Below the pieces are notes generated by a model. It saw only the letters and a program-made list of their open reading frames with translations. It did not search any database and was not told where the DNA came from. 64,000 nucleotides of DNA from Lutibacter sp. A64. Its GTDB lineage: Bacteria > Bacteroidota > Bacteroidia > Flavobacteriales > Flavobacteriaceae. Shown here in pieces: positions 23,569 through 32,533 of the stretch. A program made the position numbers and the translations under genes. The stretch covers positions 1,087,001-1,151,000 of the forward strand of contig NZ_CP092487.1 in assembly GCF_022429565.1 (NCBI RefSeq). Reading direction: 5' to 3'. Position 1 is the first letter of the stretch. Each line of letters begins with the position of its first letter.

Positions 23569-23660
23569 TTAAGGAAAGCTATGAGCAGAGTCTTTTGATT
23601 TAAAATTAAACCCCTCTACTTTTAAATCTTTTAGATTCCCCCCTGAACCCATAGCTTTAT
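23569..23660. other. Folded leader element before the trans-sulfuration gene (unidentified)
   Basis: AAAGCTATG (23576-23584) and CATAGCTTT (23650-23658) are perfect 9-bp inverted repeats enclosing 65 nt. Inside are a possible AGAG/CTCT stem around an AT-rich hairpin, a hairpin AATCT-TTT-AGATT near 23625-23637, and the C runs CCCC and CCCCCC, which are striking in this AT-rich genome. This looks like a multi-branched regulatory RNA on the plus strand ahead of the methionine/cysteine gene. It does not match the SAM-I or SAM-II riboswitch patterns I know. The minus strand also has an open frame of 27 codons (23569-23652, MGSGGNLKDLK...), but its GGG-rich codons do not look like genes of this genome. 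Confidence 0.5.
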
Positions 23661-23711
23661 TATCATAGTATTTTATATATTTAGACACTAAATAATTTAA
23701 TCGGTCACATA

Positions 23712-24836
23712 ATGAAACCAAAATTTGAAACTTTAGCTATTAAAAGTACAGAGAACAATTTTTCAGAAGTTAAATCAGTTAGCGTACCTATTTATTTATC
23801 AAGCACTTATAAAAGAAATACAGATGGTTCTTATAATAATAATTTTGTGTATTCTAGAAATGATAATCCAAATAGACAAATTATTGAAAAAAGTATTGCT
23901 AAATTAGAAAATGCAACTTATGGATTCGCTTTTTCATCAGGAATGGCAGCTGTTAGCACTATTTTACAAAGTTTAAAAACAGGTGATCATGTATTATTAC
24001 CCGATGATATTTATTTTACAATAAAGAATTTATTTAAAGAAGTTTTTACATCTTGGGGTTTAAGTTACAATCAAATTGATATGAGTAATTTAGAAACCAT
24101 TAAAAGTGCAATTAAATCAAATACTGCCTTAATTTGGGTTGAAACGCCTTCTAATCCACAATTAAAATTAAGTGATATAAAAGCAATTTCAGAAGTTGCA
24201 CATAAAAATAACGCTTTATGTGTTGTAGATAACACTTGGTTAACTCCCGTTTTTCAAACTCCTTTAAATTTAGGGGCAGATATTGTAATTCATTCTACAA
24301 CAAAATATTTTGGAGGACATAGTGATGTTTTAGGTGGTACCGTTGTTTTAAATGATGAAAAAATTGCCTCTAAAATAAAAGCAATTCAACAATTAAATGG
24401 AGCTGTACCTTCTCCTTTCGATTGTTGGCTTATTGGTAGAGGAATACAAACATTACATTTAAGAATTTCTAAACAAAGTGAAAATGCATTTAAATTAGCT
24501 ACCTTTTTAGAAGAACACCCAAAAATTGAACAGGTAAATTACCCTGGTTTAAAAAGTCATCCACAATATAAATTAGCATTAAAACAACAAAATAACGGTT
24601 TTGGAGCAATGCTTTCTGTTTTAATAAAAGGTTCTAAAGAACATGCGTTTAAAGTTTCAACAAAATTAAATTATTTTACTTCAGCAACAAGTCTTGGTGG
24701 TGTTGAAAGTCTTGTAGAGCATAGAAAATCTGTTGAAGGCCCTAATAGTTCAACACCTAGCAATTTAATTAGAATTTCTGTTGGAATAGAGCATATAGAC
24801 GATTTAATAGCTGATTGGGAACAAGCATTAAACTAA
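23712..24836 (+). CDS. PLP-dependent trans-sulfuration enzyme (cystathionine gamma-synthase/lyase family)
   Basis: Enzyme of 374 residues of the Cys/Met metabolism PLP family. Motifs include PIYLSSTYKR, YSRNDNPNRQIIEKSIAKLE, FSSGMAAVST, WVETPSNPQLK, VVDNTWLTP and the PLP lysine Lys198 in HSTTKYFGGHSDVLGG. SLGGVESLVEHR near the C-terminus is also conserved. Whether it is a cystathionine gamma-synthase, gamma-lyase, beta-lyase or O-acetylhomoserine sulfhydrylase cannot be decided by motifs. The length is typical. It is preceded by a folded leader element and stands alone, convergent with aroQ, whose stop lies 8 bp away. Confidence 0.88.
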   Translation: MKPKFETLAIKSTENNFSEVKSVSVPIYLSSTYKRNTDGSYNNNFVYSRNDNPNRQIIEKSIAKLENATYGFAFSSGMAAVSTILQSLKTGDHVLLPDDIYFTIKNLFKEVFTSWGLSYNQIDMSNLETIKSAIKSNTALIWVETPSNPQLKLSDIKAISEVAHKNNALCVVDNTWLTPVFQTPLNLGADIVIHSTTKYFGGHSDVLGGTVVLNDEKIASKIKAIQQLNGAVPSPFDCWLIGRGIQTLHLRISKQSENAFKLATFLEEHPKIEQVNYPGLKSHPQYKLALKQQNNGFGAMLSVLIKGSKEHAFKVSTKLNYFTSATSLGGVESLVEHRKSVEGPNSSTPSNLIRISVGIEHIDDLIADWEQALN

Positions 24837-24843
24837 TCGATTT

Positions 24844-25257
24844 TTATAAAAAACTCTGTATTGCCAAATCATAACTTTTTAAACCAAAACCAGCAATTAC
24901 ACCTTTTGCGTTTGGCGCTATAAACGAAATATGTCTAAAATCTTCTCTAGAATGTACATTTGAAATATGCACTTCAATAACAGAAGTTTCTATACCTTTT
25001 ATGGCGTCGCCTATTGCAACAGAAGTGTGTGTGTAAGCACCTGCATTTAAAATAACACCGTCAAAACTAAAACCTACTTCGTGTAATTTATCGATTAATT
25101 CACCTTCAATATTACTTTGGAAATAATGTAAATCAACTGTTGGAAAATTATTTTTTAAACTTTTAAAATAGGATTCAAAAGTTAAACTTCCATAAATTTC
25201 TGGCTCACGTTTTCCTAATAAATTTAGGTTTGGACCATTTAAAATTAATATTTTCAT
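24844..25257 (-). CDS. aroQ: Type II 3-dehydroquinate dehydratase
   Basis: Small enzyme of 137 residues that forms 3-dehydroshikimate in the shikimate pathway. It has the complete type II signature: LILNGPNLNLLGKREPEIYG with the catalytic Arg and Tyr, ILNAGAYTHTSVAI with the catalytic His, and VHISNVHSRE. It works as a dodecamer in the family. It lies divergent from xerD with the barrel gene between them, a neighbourhood often seen in Flavobacteriaceae. Confidence 0.96.
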   Translation of the reverse strand: MKILILNGPNLNLLGKREPEIYGSLTFESYFKSLKNNFPTVDLHYFQSNIEGELIDKLHEVGFSFDGVILNAGAYTHTSVAIGDAIKGIETSVIEVHISNVHSREDFRHISFIAPNAKGVIAGFGLKSYDLAIQSFL

Positions 25258-25342
25258 AAGTAGTTTTGCTATAAATAAATTGAAGATTAGACTTCTTACA
25301 TCAAATTTAAAAATTATTATCTAATTGAAGAATTTAACTAAA

Positions 25343-25906
25343 TTAATTATCAAATTTATAAGTCAAACCTATTTGTATAAAATTTAATTTAGTGTTCTGA
25401 TGATTGCCACTATCAATATAATTAGAAACTGCTAAATTATAACGTGCATCAATTGCAAATTCATTTGAAATTATAAAACCAACACCTGCAATTGCGGATA
25501 AAATAAACTTTTTATATGATTTATCTTTATTAATATCAATTCCATATACCGACAATAAAAACTGAGACTCTGGACCTCCATAGAGTTCAAATCTATTTCC
25601 TAATTTATATTTTAAAAGTATTGGGATGTGTAGTAATCCAATATTTTCATCTTTTCTATTTTTGTTTGAAGAATAGTAGATTTCTGGTTGAATAGAAAAG
25701 TTTACACTTCTTCTAAATTCCATAAAAGCACCTAAATAAAACCCATTTTTATTTACATGAGTTACACCATCATCGCTAAGCTTATTCCTAATATCAACAA
25801 AATTAATTCCTGCTTTTAATCCGAATTCATTTAAACTTTGTGCTTTTCCAAAATTAAAATTCAGAATAAAAATTAAAATAAAAATACTTAAACTATAAGT
25901 TTTCAT
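25343..25906 (-). CDS. Outer-membrane beta-barrel (porin family) protein
   Basis: Protein of 187 residues with signal peptide (about 1-22, ending NFGKAQ). The mature part starts FGLKAGINFVDIRNK and shows alternating hydrophobic strands (GFYLGAFMEFRRSVNFSIQPEIYYSS, IPILLKYKLGNRFELYGGPES) typical of the PorT/OmpA-like eight-strand barrels of Bacteroidota, ending in a strand FIQIGLTYKFDN. The function is unknown; it may be a structural barrel or bind a small ligand. It is monocistronic or weakly linked to aroQ downstream (85 bp gap). Confidence 0.82.
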   Translation of the reverse strand: MKTYSLSIFILIFILNFNFGKAQSLNEFGLKAGINFVDIRNKLSDDGVTHVNKNGFYLGAFMEFRRSVNFSIQPEIYYSSNKNRKDENIGLLHIPILLKYKLGNRFELYGGPESQFLLSVYGIDINKDKSYKKFILSAIAGVGFIISNEFAIDARYNLAVSNYIDSGNHQNTKLNFIQIGLTYKFDN

Positions 25907-26006
25907 AAATAATAAATTTAAAGCAACTAATATACTTATTTTATATGTAAACTCTAATTTTAAAATTGTTTTAAAATCAGCTTTTTAAAATGATTATATT
26001 TACAAA

Positions 26007-26903
26007 ATGAAATGGAATAGCGCATTAACAGACTATATAACCTATTTAAAAATTGAAAAAGGGTTAGCAAAAAACTCTATAGAAAGTTATGCTCGTGATG
26101 TAAAAAAATTAATCTTATTCTTAGAAAAAAACGAGCTTATTTATACACCTATAAATATTCATGAAGATTGTATTCAAGAGTTTATTTATACAACTGCAAA
26201 GACGATAAATGCACGCTCACAAGCTCGATTAATCTCTGGAATACGTAACTTTTTTGATTATTTAATTTTTGAAGATTATAGAAAAGACAATCCTACAGAT
26301 TTAATTGAAACACCTAAAATTGGCTTAAAATTACCCGATACTTTATCTATAGAAGATATTGACAAATTAATTAACGCTATTGATTTAAGTGAACCTCAAG
26401 GCGAACGCAATAGAACTATAATTGAAACACTGTATAGTTGTGGATTAAGGGTTTCTGAATTAGTTGATTTACAGCTTTCAGATTTATTTTTTGAAGAAGG
26501 TTTTATTCGAGTTTTAGGAAAAGGTAACAAGCAACGTTTTGTTCCAATAAATACACAAACTCAAAAATATATTACTAATTATATTAACGATATTAGAGTA
26601 CATATAGATGTTAAAAAAGGCTTTGAAGATACCGTATTTTTAAACAGAAGAGGTAAAAAATTAACACGTGTAATGATTTTTACCATTGTTAAAAATTTAG
26701 CCATTAAAATAGGTTTAAAAAAGAAAATAAGCCCGCATACTTTTAGACATTCTTTTGCCACTCACCTATTAGAACGCGGAGCTGATTTAAGAGCTATTCA
26801 ACAAATGTTAGGACACGAAAGTATAACTACTACAGAAATTTATATGCATTTAGATAGAAGCTTTTTAAAAGAAGTTGTTAATACATTTCATCCACGAAAA
26901 TAG
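26007..26903 (+). CDS. xerD: Tyrosine recombinase XerD
   Basis: Site-specific recombinase of 298 residues that resolves chromosome dimers at dif together with XerC and FtsK. The N-terminal SAM-like core-binding domain is followed by the catalytic domain with all conserved residues: Arg148 (CGLRVSEL), Lys172 (GKGNKQR), His244 and Arg247 (HTFRHSFATHL), His270 (GHESITTTEIY) and the nucleophile Tyr279. The length is that of XerC/XerD. No attachment site or element genes are nearby, so it is the housekeeping enzyme and not an integrase. Confidence 0.94.
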   Translation: MKWNSALTDYITYLKIEKGLAKNSIESYARDVKKLILFLEKNELIYTPINIHEDCIQEFIYTTAKTINARSQARLISGIRNFFDYLIFEDYRKDNPTDLIETPKIGLKLPDTLSIEDIDKLINAIDLSEPQGERNRTIIETLYSCGLRVSELVDLQLSDLFFEEGFIRVLGKGNKQRFVPINTQTQKYITNYINDIRVHIDVKKGFEDTVFLNRRGKKLTRVMIFTIVKNLAIKIGLKKKISPHTFRHSFATHLLERGADLRAIQQMLGHESITTTEIYMHLDRSFLKEVVNTFHPRK

Positions 26904-26930
26904 AAAAGGATATCTAAATAGTAAATTGTT

Positions 26931-27010
26931 TAGGTCAACCTGAACTTGTTTCAGGTTCTCTCTATACTAATAATCAATCATTTTGCGATTCTAAATCAAG
27001 TTCAGCATTA
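26931..27010. repeat. REP-like palindromic element
   Basis: AACCTGAA (26937-26944) and TTCAGGTT (26950-26957) form a hairpin with loop CTTGT, followed by a second piece, ATTCTAAATCAAGTTCAGCA, near 26989-27008. The phrase CTGAACTTGTTTCAGG and the AAATCAAGTTCAG companion belong to a family of short palindromes found in many copies between genes of Flavobacteriaceae, from memory. Only this copy is in the window. Confidence 0.5.
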
Positions 27011-27062
27011 CAAATTTTTATTATTTCAATTAAAAAAAGCATTCATTTTAATTTATAAAACA

Positions 27063-27095
27063 AAACCTAACAGATTTAAAAAACCTGTTAGGTTT
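27063..27095. terminator. Hairpin, probable terminator or repeat between convergent genes
   Basis: AAACCTAACAG (27063-27073) and CTGTTAGGTTT (27085-27095) pair perfectly over 11 bp with an 11-nt loop. The flanks lack a long T run (TTTGTAGT on the plus strand and TTTTGTTTT on the minus strand), so it may serve the minus-strand gene better. It is also of a kind often repeated in related genomes. Confidence 0.5.
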
Positions 27096-27228
27096 GTAGT
27101 ATTATTAGTAAAATATTCGTGAACCTAGAGTTAATTAAGATACTCAAATTCACTGATTATCAACTTAATGAGACACTAAATTAAGTTGAGTATGATGAGC
27201 TTTTATTACTTTTATAAAATTATAATTA

Positions 27229-30200
27229 TTATTTTCTATACAAAGGATCTGCTCCAATAGTACCTTTTAAACTCTCTATATAATTATCAGAATTTGCTTC
27301 GTCTAATAATGTTTTTACATTTTTAAGTTTATTTATTAAATCTAATTCAGTAACAATATCTATATTGTTAGGATTTGCAATAAACGTTTCTAAATATGTA
27401 AGTTGTTTTGTATAAAAAACTATATCTTTTTGTTGTTTAATAATTAAACGCTCTTTATACCAATCACTATTTAAAATAGTTTCTCTATCAAAATAAGCTC
27501 TTAATTCAGGATTGCTAATATCTTTTCCTTCAAATTCACCATAAGCCATTATATGCAATAATATTTTTAAAGGTGGAATTGCTGCATCAACACTTCCATC
27601 TTCAAAATAACGAAGTGCTACTTTTTGTTGTGCTTCAACAATATTATTTATTCCATCTACAAAATCTTCTAAACCTTGTAATTCTGGTTTTAACATTTTT
27701 TCATTAAAAACTGCATTTGGCTCATCAAATAATCTGTTTAAACATCTTAAAGAAAAGTTACTTGTAATTCTATATCCTAAACGACTTGCTAAAACTTTTT
27801 TCCCTTCGTATTCAAAATCTTCTAATTTTTCTAATGAACCGTTTTCAATTAATTTTTTAGGATCTCTATCATTCGGTTCTAAACGTGCCCAAATCTCAGG
27901 AATTAATAAACTTATATCGTGATCTACTTTATTATCCCCACCAACATAACCAGCAGCTGTACTAAATGCATTAGATTCTGTTAAAATATGTGATAACAAC
28001 GCATTGTTTAAATCGGTTGTTGGAGTTAACATATTAAAAGGTCCTTTGGTTAAAGCTCCTTCTGAACCAGCTCCTGTTGTAGATGGTGATTTTCCTGTAA
28101 GACTACAAATAAAATCCATAAACATTTCTGGAGCTTCTTGGTAATGAATTGGATTGTAAACAGCTAACGGACGAATACCTGCTTCTCTTTCGGCTGGATT
28201 GTTTCTTCTACCTGGCAATACGGCGTTTACAACGTTGATAACTGGATCTTCAGATTTTATTTTTCGGCACAAACGCACTCCAACATCTCCAAGGTAACTA
28301 TCTTCTGTTTCATTAATAAAAATATTACGTTCTAAATAACGTGGATTTTTGGTTGGCTCACCATTTACAATACGTGTATGTGATGGTAATGAAAAATATT
28401 CTTCTTCATTTGGACTGTTAACAATACTAATAATAAGGTCTTTTACAGGCTGTGTGTATTTGTCAAAATTAATAGTGTCTTCATAAATTTCAATGGCATC
28501 TTTTTTAGTTAACAATTCGTAATTTGTTAAGAAAACATTGTTTGAAACTAAATCGCGTTCAGCTCCTTCATCATAACCTCTTACAATTGCTTCATCAGGT
28601 CTTTGGAATAAATGACTTTCACAATTGGCAACAACTTTTAAACTCTTATTTTTAAACTCTGGATTTAAATTTTTAAAGTCTCGTCTAGGCAATGTTATTG
28701 AAGCTGAAATATCATCTTCTAATTGAATTTTTTGACTTGCAGAAAAATCGGATCTTAATTTATTTAACAACCATCTTCCTTCTTGATTAAATCCAATACG
28801 CACATAACTTCCAACAACATCTGTATTAAAGTATTTCAATCCAGTTCCTTTTTGTCCATTTACAATTTCAACAGACATACAATCTTTCCAATTTAAAGAT
28901 TCGTGATCTTGACGGTATAAACGTTTTACAAATAATACTAAAGAACGAATATGAACAGGGATATTTCTTACAAACTCATTAAATTCATCTGAATTTTTTG
29001 ATGAAGGTGTTAGTAATTTTACTGCTGAACCTAAAGTTCTTCCTTTATCTAAAAATGATCTAGAAGGTGGTAACGTTGGATCGTAATTTTTCCATCGTTT
29101 TGAATAATCGTACTCAATAACTTCATCTGCTTTTTTAAAATCTTCATCAATATCAATAATATTAAATGAACTATACGTAATTGCATTTAACATAGATTTT
29201 GAAATTTCAGATTTTCCACCACCAGAAACCGTACAAGGCTTGTGACAAAAAATACCTTCTGGAGCAGTATTTACAATTCTCCATAAAGAAATTGCCTTGT
29301 GTTTTTCTAATTTAAATTTATTCCCTGTTGGGTGAATGTATGTTTTAAGTGGAGATAAAATTATTTTTTGTTCCTTATTATTATAGTCCCAAGTAATACT
29401 ATTTGTATTGGTATTTATATATGCATTTTCAGGAATGTAAACTAAATTTGGATATTTTTTATCTACAGCATAATTTGATTCTTTAATATCAATTCTATCA
29501 CCTAGTAATTCTTTTACATCATTAAAAGTGAATCTATTTCCATATTTTTCAGAAAAAGCAGCTCCATCAACAATATCCCCCATTACACCTCTAGGAAACG
29601 CAATTGCACCACCTGAATGTTCTTCTTCAACTAAACCAAATAAATTAGCTGAATAACTAATTTGTGTTTTAATTTCTTTTTTTGAATATCCAAAATAATT
29701 ATCTGCAATTATAGTAACTACTACTCCTCTATCATCTCTGCAAGTAATTTTAAAAGCACCACCATCATTATAAAGTTCGTCTGCCATTTTCCAACACATG
29801 CCTTCTCTTTTTTGACGTTCAGTTGCATTGTCCCAATGCGGTAAACCAACATCTTTTTTCTTTAAGGTTTTTAATTGAGGTGCTAAAATTATACACCCTG
29901 TATGTCCAGTCCAATGTTCTGTATCTAAAGCTGCATCATTATGCGCTAAATTAGGATCACCTGCATTGCCAAAAATAGATTCAACAAAATCTAAATTACT
30001 TACCAAACTACCTGGGGCAAAAAAGCGAACTTCCATACTCTTTTCAGTAATTACACCTTTAACTTCTGGGCAAACAATTGGACGTAATAATAAAGAAACT
30101 ATTACTTTTGCTTTTTCAGATTGATTTGCCGTAAACGGTAATGTTTTTAATTCATCTGAAGGATTAAATGCAGCATTTAAAAAATGTGCAAAGGTAATTT

Positions 30201-30696
30201 TAGGTACTTCTTTTTTATCTAAAGGAACAGGTAAATCTCCTTCAACAATATGAAAAGTCCCTTTAGTTGTTCTTTTATCGTTAATAGGATTGTTTAAAAT
30301 ACCTTGTTTAATTCTATATGAAGTAATATTTTCACTTACAAAGGAAGTTCCATCAGGTGGTAAACTAATTTCTCTTGCATGACCTTTTTGATTTAACACC
30401 AATGTATTGTTTGGTATCGCACATTTTTCTTTAATATCAACTTCTTTTAAATAATCGTTTAAATACTCTTGAATTCTAGAATCTGCTGGTGAAAGGTATT
30501 GTGAAAGCAATCTAGATTTTTCTCTAAATCCTTTTGTAAAGGAACTCGTTAACTCCTGAAGTTTTGGATTACAAAATTTTTCTATTGCAGTTTCACTATC
30601 CTTAAAAAGTGGCTGCCCTAAAGAAGCTAATTGAAGGTTAATGTATTGTACTATGTCTTTTCTAATTTGACTAATTTTACCCTGATTCAAACTCAT
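27229..30696 (-). CDS. Very large cytoplasmic enzyme, probable PPi-type phosphoenolpyruvate carboxykinase
   Basis: Protein of 1155 residues without signal peptide or membrane segments. Length and motifs point to the PPi-dependent PEP carboxykinases known from Entamoeba and Propionibacterium (about 1130-1175 residues), which interconvert oxaloacetate plus PPi with PEP, CO2 and phosphate. Suggestive segments are HTGCIILAPQ, ADNYFGYSKKEIKTQISYSA, EEEHSGGAIAFPRG, and a phosphate-loop-like stretch PCTVSGGGKSEISKS around Lys495. I identify these from memory and could not align them, so the call is moderate; otherwise it is a conserved giant protein of unknown function. It stands alone on the minus strand, with a 20-bp palindrome 81 bp before its start. 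The PPi-type phosphofructokinase in the same window fits a PPi-based metabolism. Confidence 0.6.
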   Translation of the reverse strand: MSLNQGKISQIRKDIVQYINLQLASLGQPLFKDSETAIEKFCNPKLQELTSSFTKGFREKSRLLSQYLSPADSRIQEYLNDYLKEVDIKEKCAIPNNTLVLNQKGHAREISLPPDGTSFVSENITSYRIKQGILNNPINDKRTTKGTFHIVEGDLPVPLDKKEVPKITFAHFLNAAFNPSDELKTLPFTANQSEKAKVIVSLLLRPIVCPEVKGVITEKSMEVRFFAPGSLVSNLDFVESIFGNAGDPNLAHNDAALDTEHWTGHTGCIILAPQLKTLKKKDVGLPHWDNATERQKREGMCWKMADELYNDGGAFKITCRDDRGVVVTIIADNYFGYSKKEIKTQISYSANLFGLVEEEHSGGAIAFPRGVMGDIVDGAAFSEKYGNRFTFNDVKELLGDRIDIKESNYAVDKKYPNLVYIPENAYINTNTNSITWDYNNKEQKIILSPLKTYIHPTGNKFKLEKHKAISLWRIVNTAPEGIFCHKPCTVSGGGKSEISKSMLNAITYSSFNIIDIDEDFKKADEVIEYDYSKRWKNYDPTLPPSRSFLDKGRTLGSAVKLLTPSSKNSDEFNEFVRNIPVHIRSLVLFVKRLYRQDHESLNWKDCMSVEIVNGQKGTGLKYFNTDVVGSYVRIGFNQEGRWLLNKLRSDFSASQKIQLEDDISASITLPRRDFKNLNPEFKNKSLKVVANCESHLFQRPDEAIVRGYDEGAERDLVSNNVFLTNYELLTKKDAIEIYEDTINFDKYTQPVKDLIISIVNSPNEEEYFSLPSHTRIVNGEPTKNPRYLERNIFINETEDSYLGDVGVRLCRKIKSEDPVINVVNAVLPGRRNNPAEREAGIRPLAVYNPIHYQEAPEMFMDFICSLTGKSPSTTGAGSEGALTKGPFNMLTPTTDLNNALLSHILTESNAFSTAAGYVGGDNKVDHDISLLIPEIWARLEPNDRDPKKLIENGSLEKLEDFEYEGKKVLASRLGYRITSNFSLRCLNRLFDEPNAVFNEKMLKPELQGLEDFVDGINNIVEAQQKVALRYFEDGSVDAAIPPLKILLHIMAYGEFEGKDISNPELRAYFDRETILNSDWYKERLIIKQQKDIVFYTKQLTYLETFIANPNNIDIVTELDLINKLKNVKTLLDEANSDNYIESLKGTIGADPLYRK

Positions 30697-30776
30697 TTTT
30701 TAGTGTGTTATACTTGTTCTTAAAAGCTATTTTTTAATTAAAATGACTGAAAAAAAATTGTATTTAATCAGTCTTA

Positions 30777-30796
30777 AAAATTGGTTAACCAATTTT
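30777..30796. promoter_or_regulatory. Perfect 20-bp palindrome, probable GntR/FadR-type operator
   Basis: AAAATTGGTTAACCAATTTT is a perfect palindrome placed 81 bp before the start of the large minus-strand gene. Its core TTGGT-TA-ACCAA equals the half-sites bound by FadR-subfamily GntR regulators (PdhR, LldR, ExuR/UxuR type). A site of this kind before a gene of PEP/oxaloacetate metabolism would suit control by a carbon metabolite. No such regulator is encoded in the window. Chance occurrence is less likely given the length but AT-richness weakens it. Confidence 0.5.
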
Positions 30797-30894
30797 ATTT
30801 TTCTAAAAATAAGAATTAAATGTGATATATAAACTATAAAATGTTGATAATTAACAATTAATTAAATTATAGATAAAAATTTTAAATTTATAGA

Positions 30895-30922
30895 TAAAAA
30901 AAATCCCGTGAAAACGGGATTT
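30895..30922 (-). terminator. Intrinsic terminator after rny
   Basis: On the minus strand AAATCCCGT, a 4-nt TTTC loop and ACGGGATTT (complement of 30901-30922) form a 9-bp stem followed by a T run (complement of the A run 30895-30903). It lies 27 bp after the rny stop codon and ends the zapA-6S-rny unit. Confidence 0.9.
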
Positions 30923-30948
30923 ATAATTCTATTATTGTTGTAAGTAAT

Positions 30949-32517
30949 CTATTTAGCAATATTTACTGCTCTTGTTTCTCTAATAACAGTTACCCTAACT
31001 TGACCTGGATATGTCATATCATTTTGAATTTTTTGTGAAATTGTAAAAGACAATTCAGCGGCTTTAGCATCATTAACTTTTTCACTTTCTACAATAACAC
31101 GTAATTCTCTACCAGCCTGTATAGCATACGCTTTTTGAACTCCATTAAAGCCAAAGGCAATATCTTCTAAATCTTTTAAACGTTGAATATACGAATCTAA
31201 AACCTGACGACGAGCACCTGGCCTTGCCCCTGAAATAGCATCACAAACTTGTACAATTGGTGCAATTAACGATTTCATTTCAATTTCATCGTGGTGTGCT
31301 CCAATAGCATTACAAATTTCTGGGTTTTCATTATATTTTTGAGCCCACTCCATACCTAATAAAGCATGTGGTAAATCACTTTCAGTTTCTGGCACTTTAC
31401 CTATATCGTGTAATAAACCAGCTCTTTTAGCCAATTTAGCATTTAAGCCAAGTTCTGCAGCCATTAAGCCACAAAGGTTTGCAACCTCACGCGAGTGTTG
31501 CAATAAATTTTGACCGTAAGAAGAACGATATTTCATTCTACCAATAGTTTTAATAAGTTCTGGATGTAAACCATGTATTCCTAAATCTATAACCGTACGC
31601 TTACCAACTTCTATAATTTCTTGTTGAAGTTGTTTTTCTGTTTTCTTTACAATTTCTTCTATACGTGCTGGATGAATTCTTCCATCTGTAACTAATTTAT
31701 GTAATGATAAACGTGCAATTTCTCTACGTACTGGATCAAAACACGATAGTATTATTGCTTCTGGAGTATCATCAACAATTATTTCTACTCCTGTTGCAGC
31801 TTCAATTGCTCTAATATTTCTACCTTCTCTACCAATAATTCTACCTTTTACATCATCAGATTCTATATTAAAAACAGAAACACAATTTTCAACTGTTTGT
31901 TCTACTCCAACGCGTTGAATTGTGTTTAAAATAACTTTTCTAGCTTCTTGTTGTGCTGTTAATTTAGCTTCTTCAATCGTGTCTTGAATATGTGCCATTG
32001 CATCAGATTTAGCTTGATCTTTTAAAGAACTAACTAATTCTTTTTTAGCATCTTCAGCTGATAAACCTGATATTACTTCTAAATTTTCTACTTGTTTTCT
32101 ATGCAGTTTTTCTACTTCTTCTGTTCTGCGTTCTAAGAAATTAATTTTTTTATTATAATCTTCTATTTTAGATTTTACTTCAATATTTAATTTTTTGTTT
32201 TTATCGAGTTCTTGAGAAACTTGAGATTCTTTATCTCTTACTCTTTTTTCGGTTTCTGCTATTTTTTTATCACGGCCAATAATTACTTTTTCGTGTTCAG
32301 ATTTTAATTCAATAAATTTCTCTTTTGCTTGAAGAATTTTATCTTTTTTAATAGCAGCTGCTTCTATTTGAGCTTCTCTAATTATAGAAGTTGCTTCTTT
32401 TTTTGTGTTTCTTAAAATTTTAGTTGCTTTCTTTTTTTCAAGTGATTTAGCAATTACATAACCTATTGCTAATCCTATTGCTATGCCAATAATAATTGAC
32501 ACTATATTTTCTACCAT
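30949..32517 (-). CDS. rny: Ribonuclease Y
   Basis: Membrane-anchored endoribonuclease of 522 residues that starts mRNA decay. An N-terminal helix (about 4-24, [19 protein letters not shown]) is followed by a long charged coiled coil, a KH domain ([19 protein letters not shown]), and an HD domain with [19 protein letters not shown] and GAHHDEIEM supplying metal ligands. The length and order match the family. It is the last gene of the minus-strand set coiled-coil protein, zapA, 6S RNA, rny. Confidence 0.96.
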   Translation of the reverse strand: MVENIVSIIIGIAIGLAIGYVIAKSLEKKKATKILRNTKKEATSIIREAQIEAAAIKKDKILQAKEKFIELKSEHEKVIIGRDKKIAETEKRVRDKESQVSQELDKNKKLNIEVKSKIEDYNKKINFLERRTEEVEKLHRKQVENLEVISGLSAEDAKKELVSSLKDQAKSDAMAHIQDTIEEAKLTAQQEARKVILNTIQRVGVEQTVENCVSVFNIESDDVKGRIIGREGRNIRAIEAATGVEIIVDDTPEAIILSCFDPVRREIARLSLHKLVTDGRIHPARIEEIVKKTEKQLQQEIIEVGKRTVIDLGIHGLHPELIKTIGRMKYRSSYGQNLLQHSREVANLCGLMAAELGLNAKLAKRAGLLHDIGKVPETESDLPHALLGMEWAQKYNENPEICNAIGAHHDEIEMKSLIAPIVQVCDAISGARPGARRQVLDSYIQRLKDLEDIAFGFNGVQKAYAIQAGRELRVIVESEKVNDAKAAELSFTISQKIQNDMTYPGQVRVTVIRETRAVNIAK

Positions 32518-32533
32518 ATTTCAAATTTATATA

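Larger units (their letters stand above)
26904..27228. other. Intergenic region with palindromic repeats
   Basis: 325 bp between xerD and the convergent large gene. It holds a REP-like palindrome (26931-27010) and a strong hairpin (27063-27095) described separately. The rest is AT-rich with no gene-like reading frame. Confidence 0.6.

Noticed and set aside
23569..23652. 27-codon gene on the minus strand (MGSGGNLKDLK...)
   Set aside because: Three of four glycine codons are GGG, unlike genes here, and the whole stretch is part of a stem-closed element. Kept only as an alternative.
26007..26903. xerD as the integrase of a genomic island
   Set aside because: All neighbours are housekeeping genes, there is no tRNA or direct repeat, and sequence length and motifs fit XerD.
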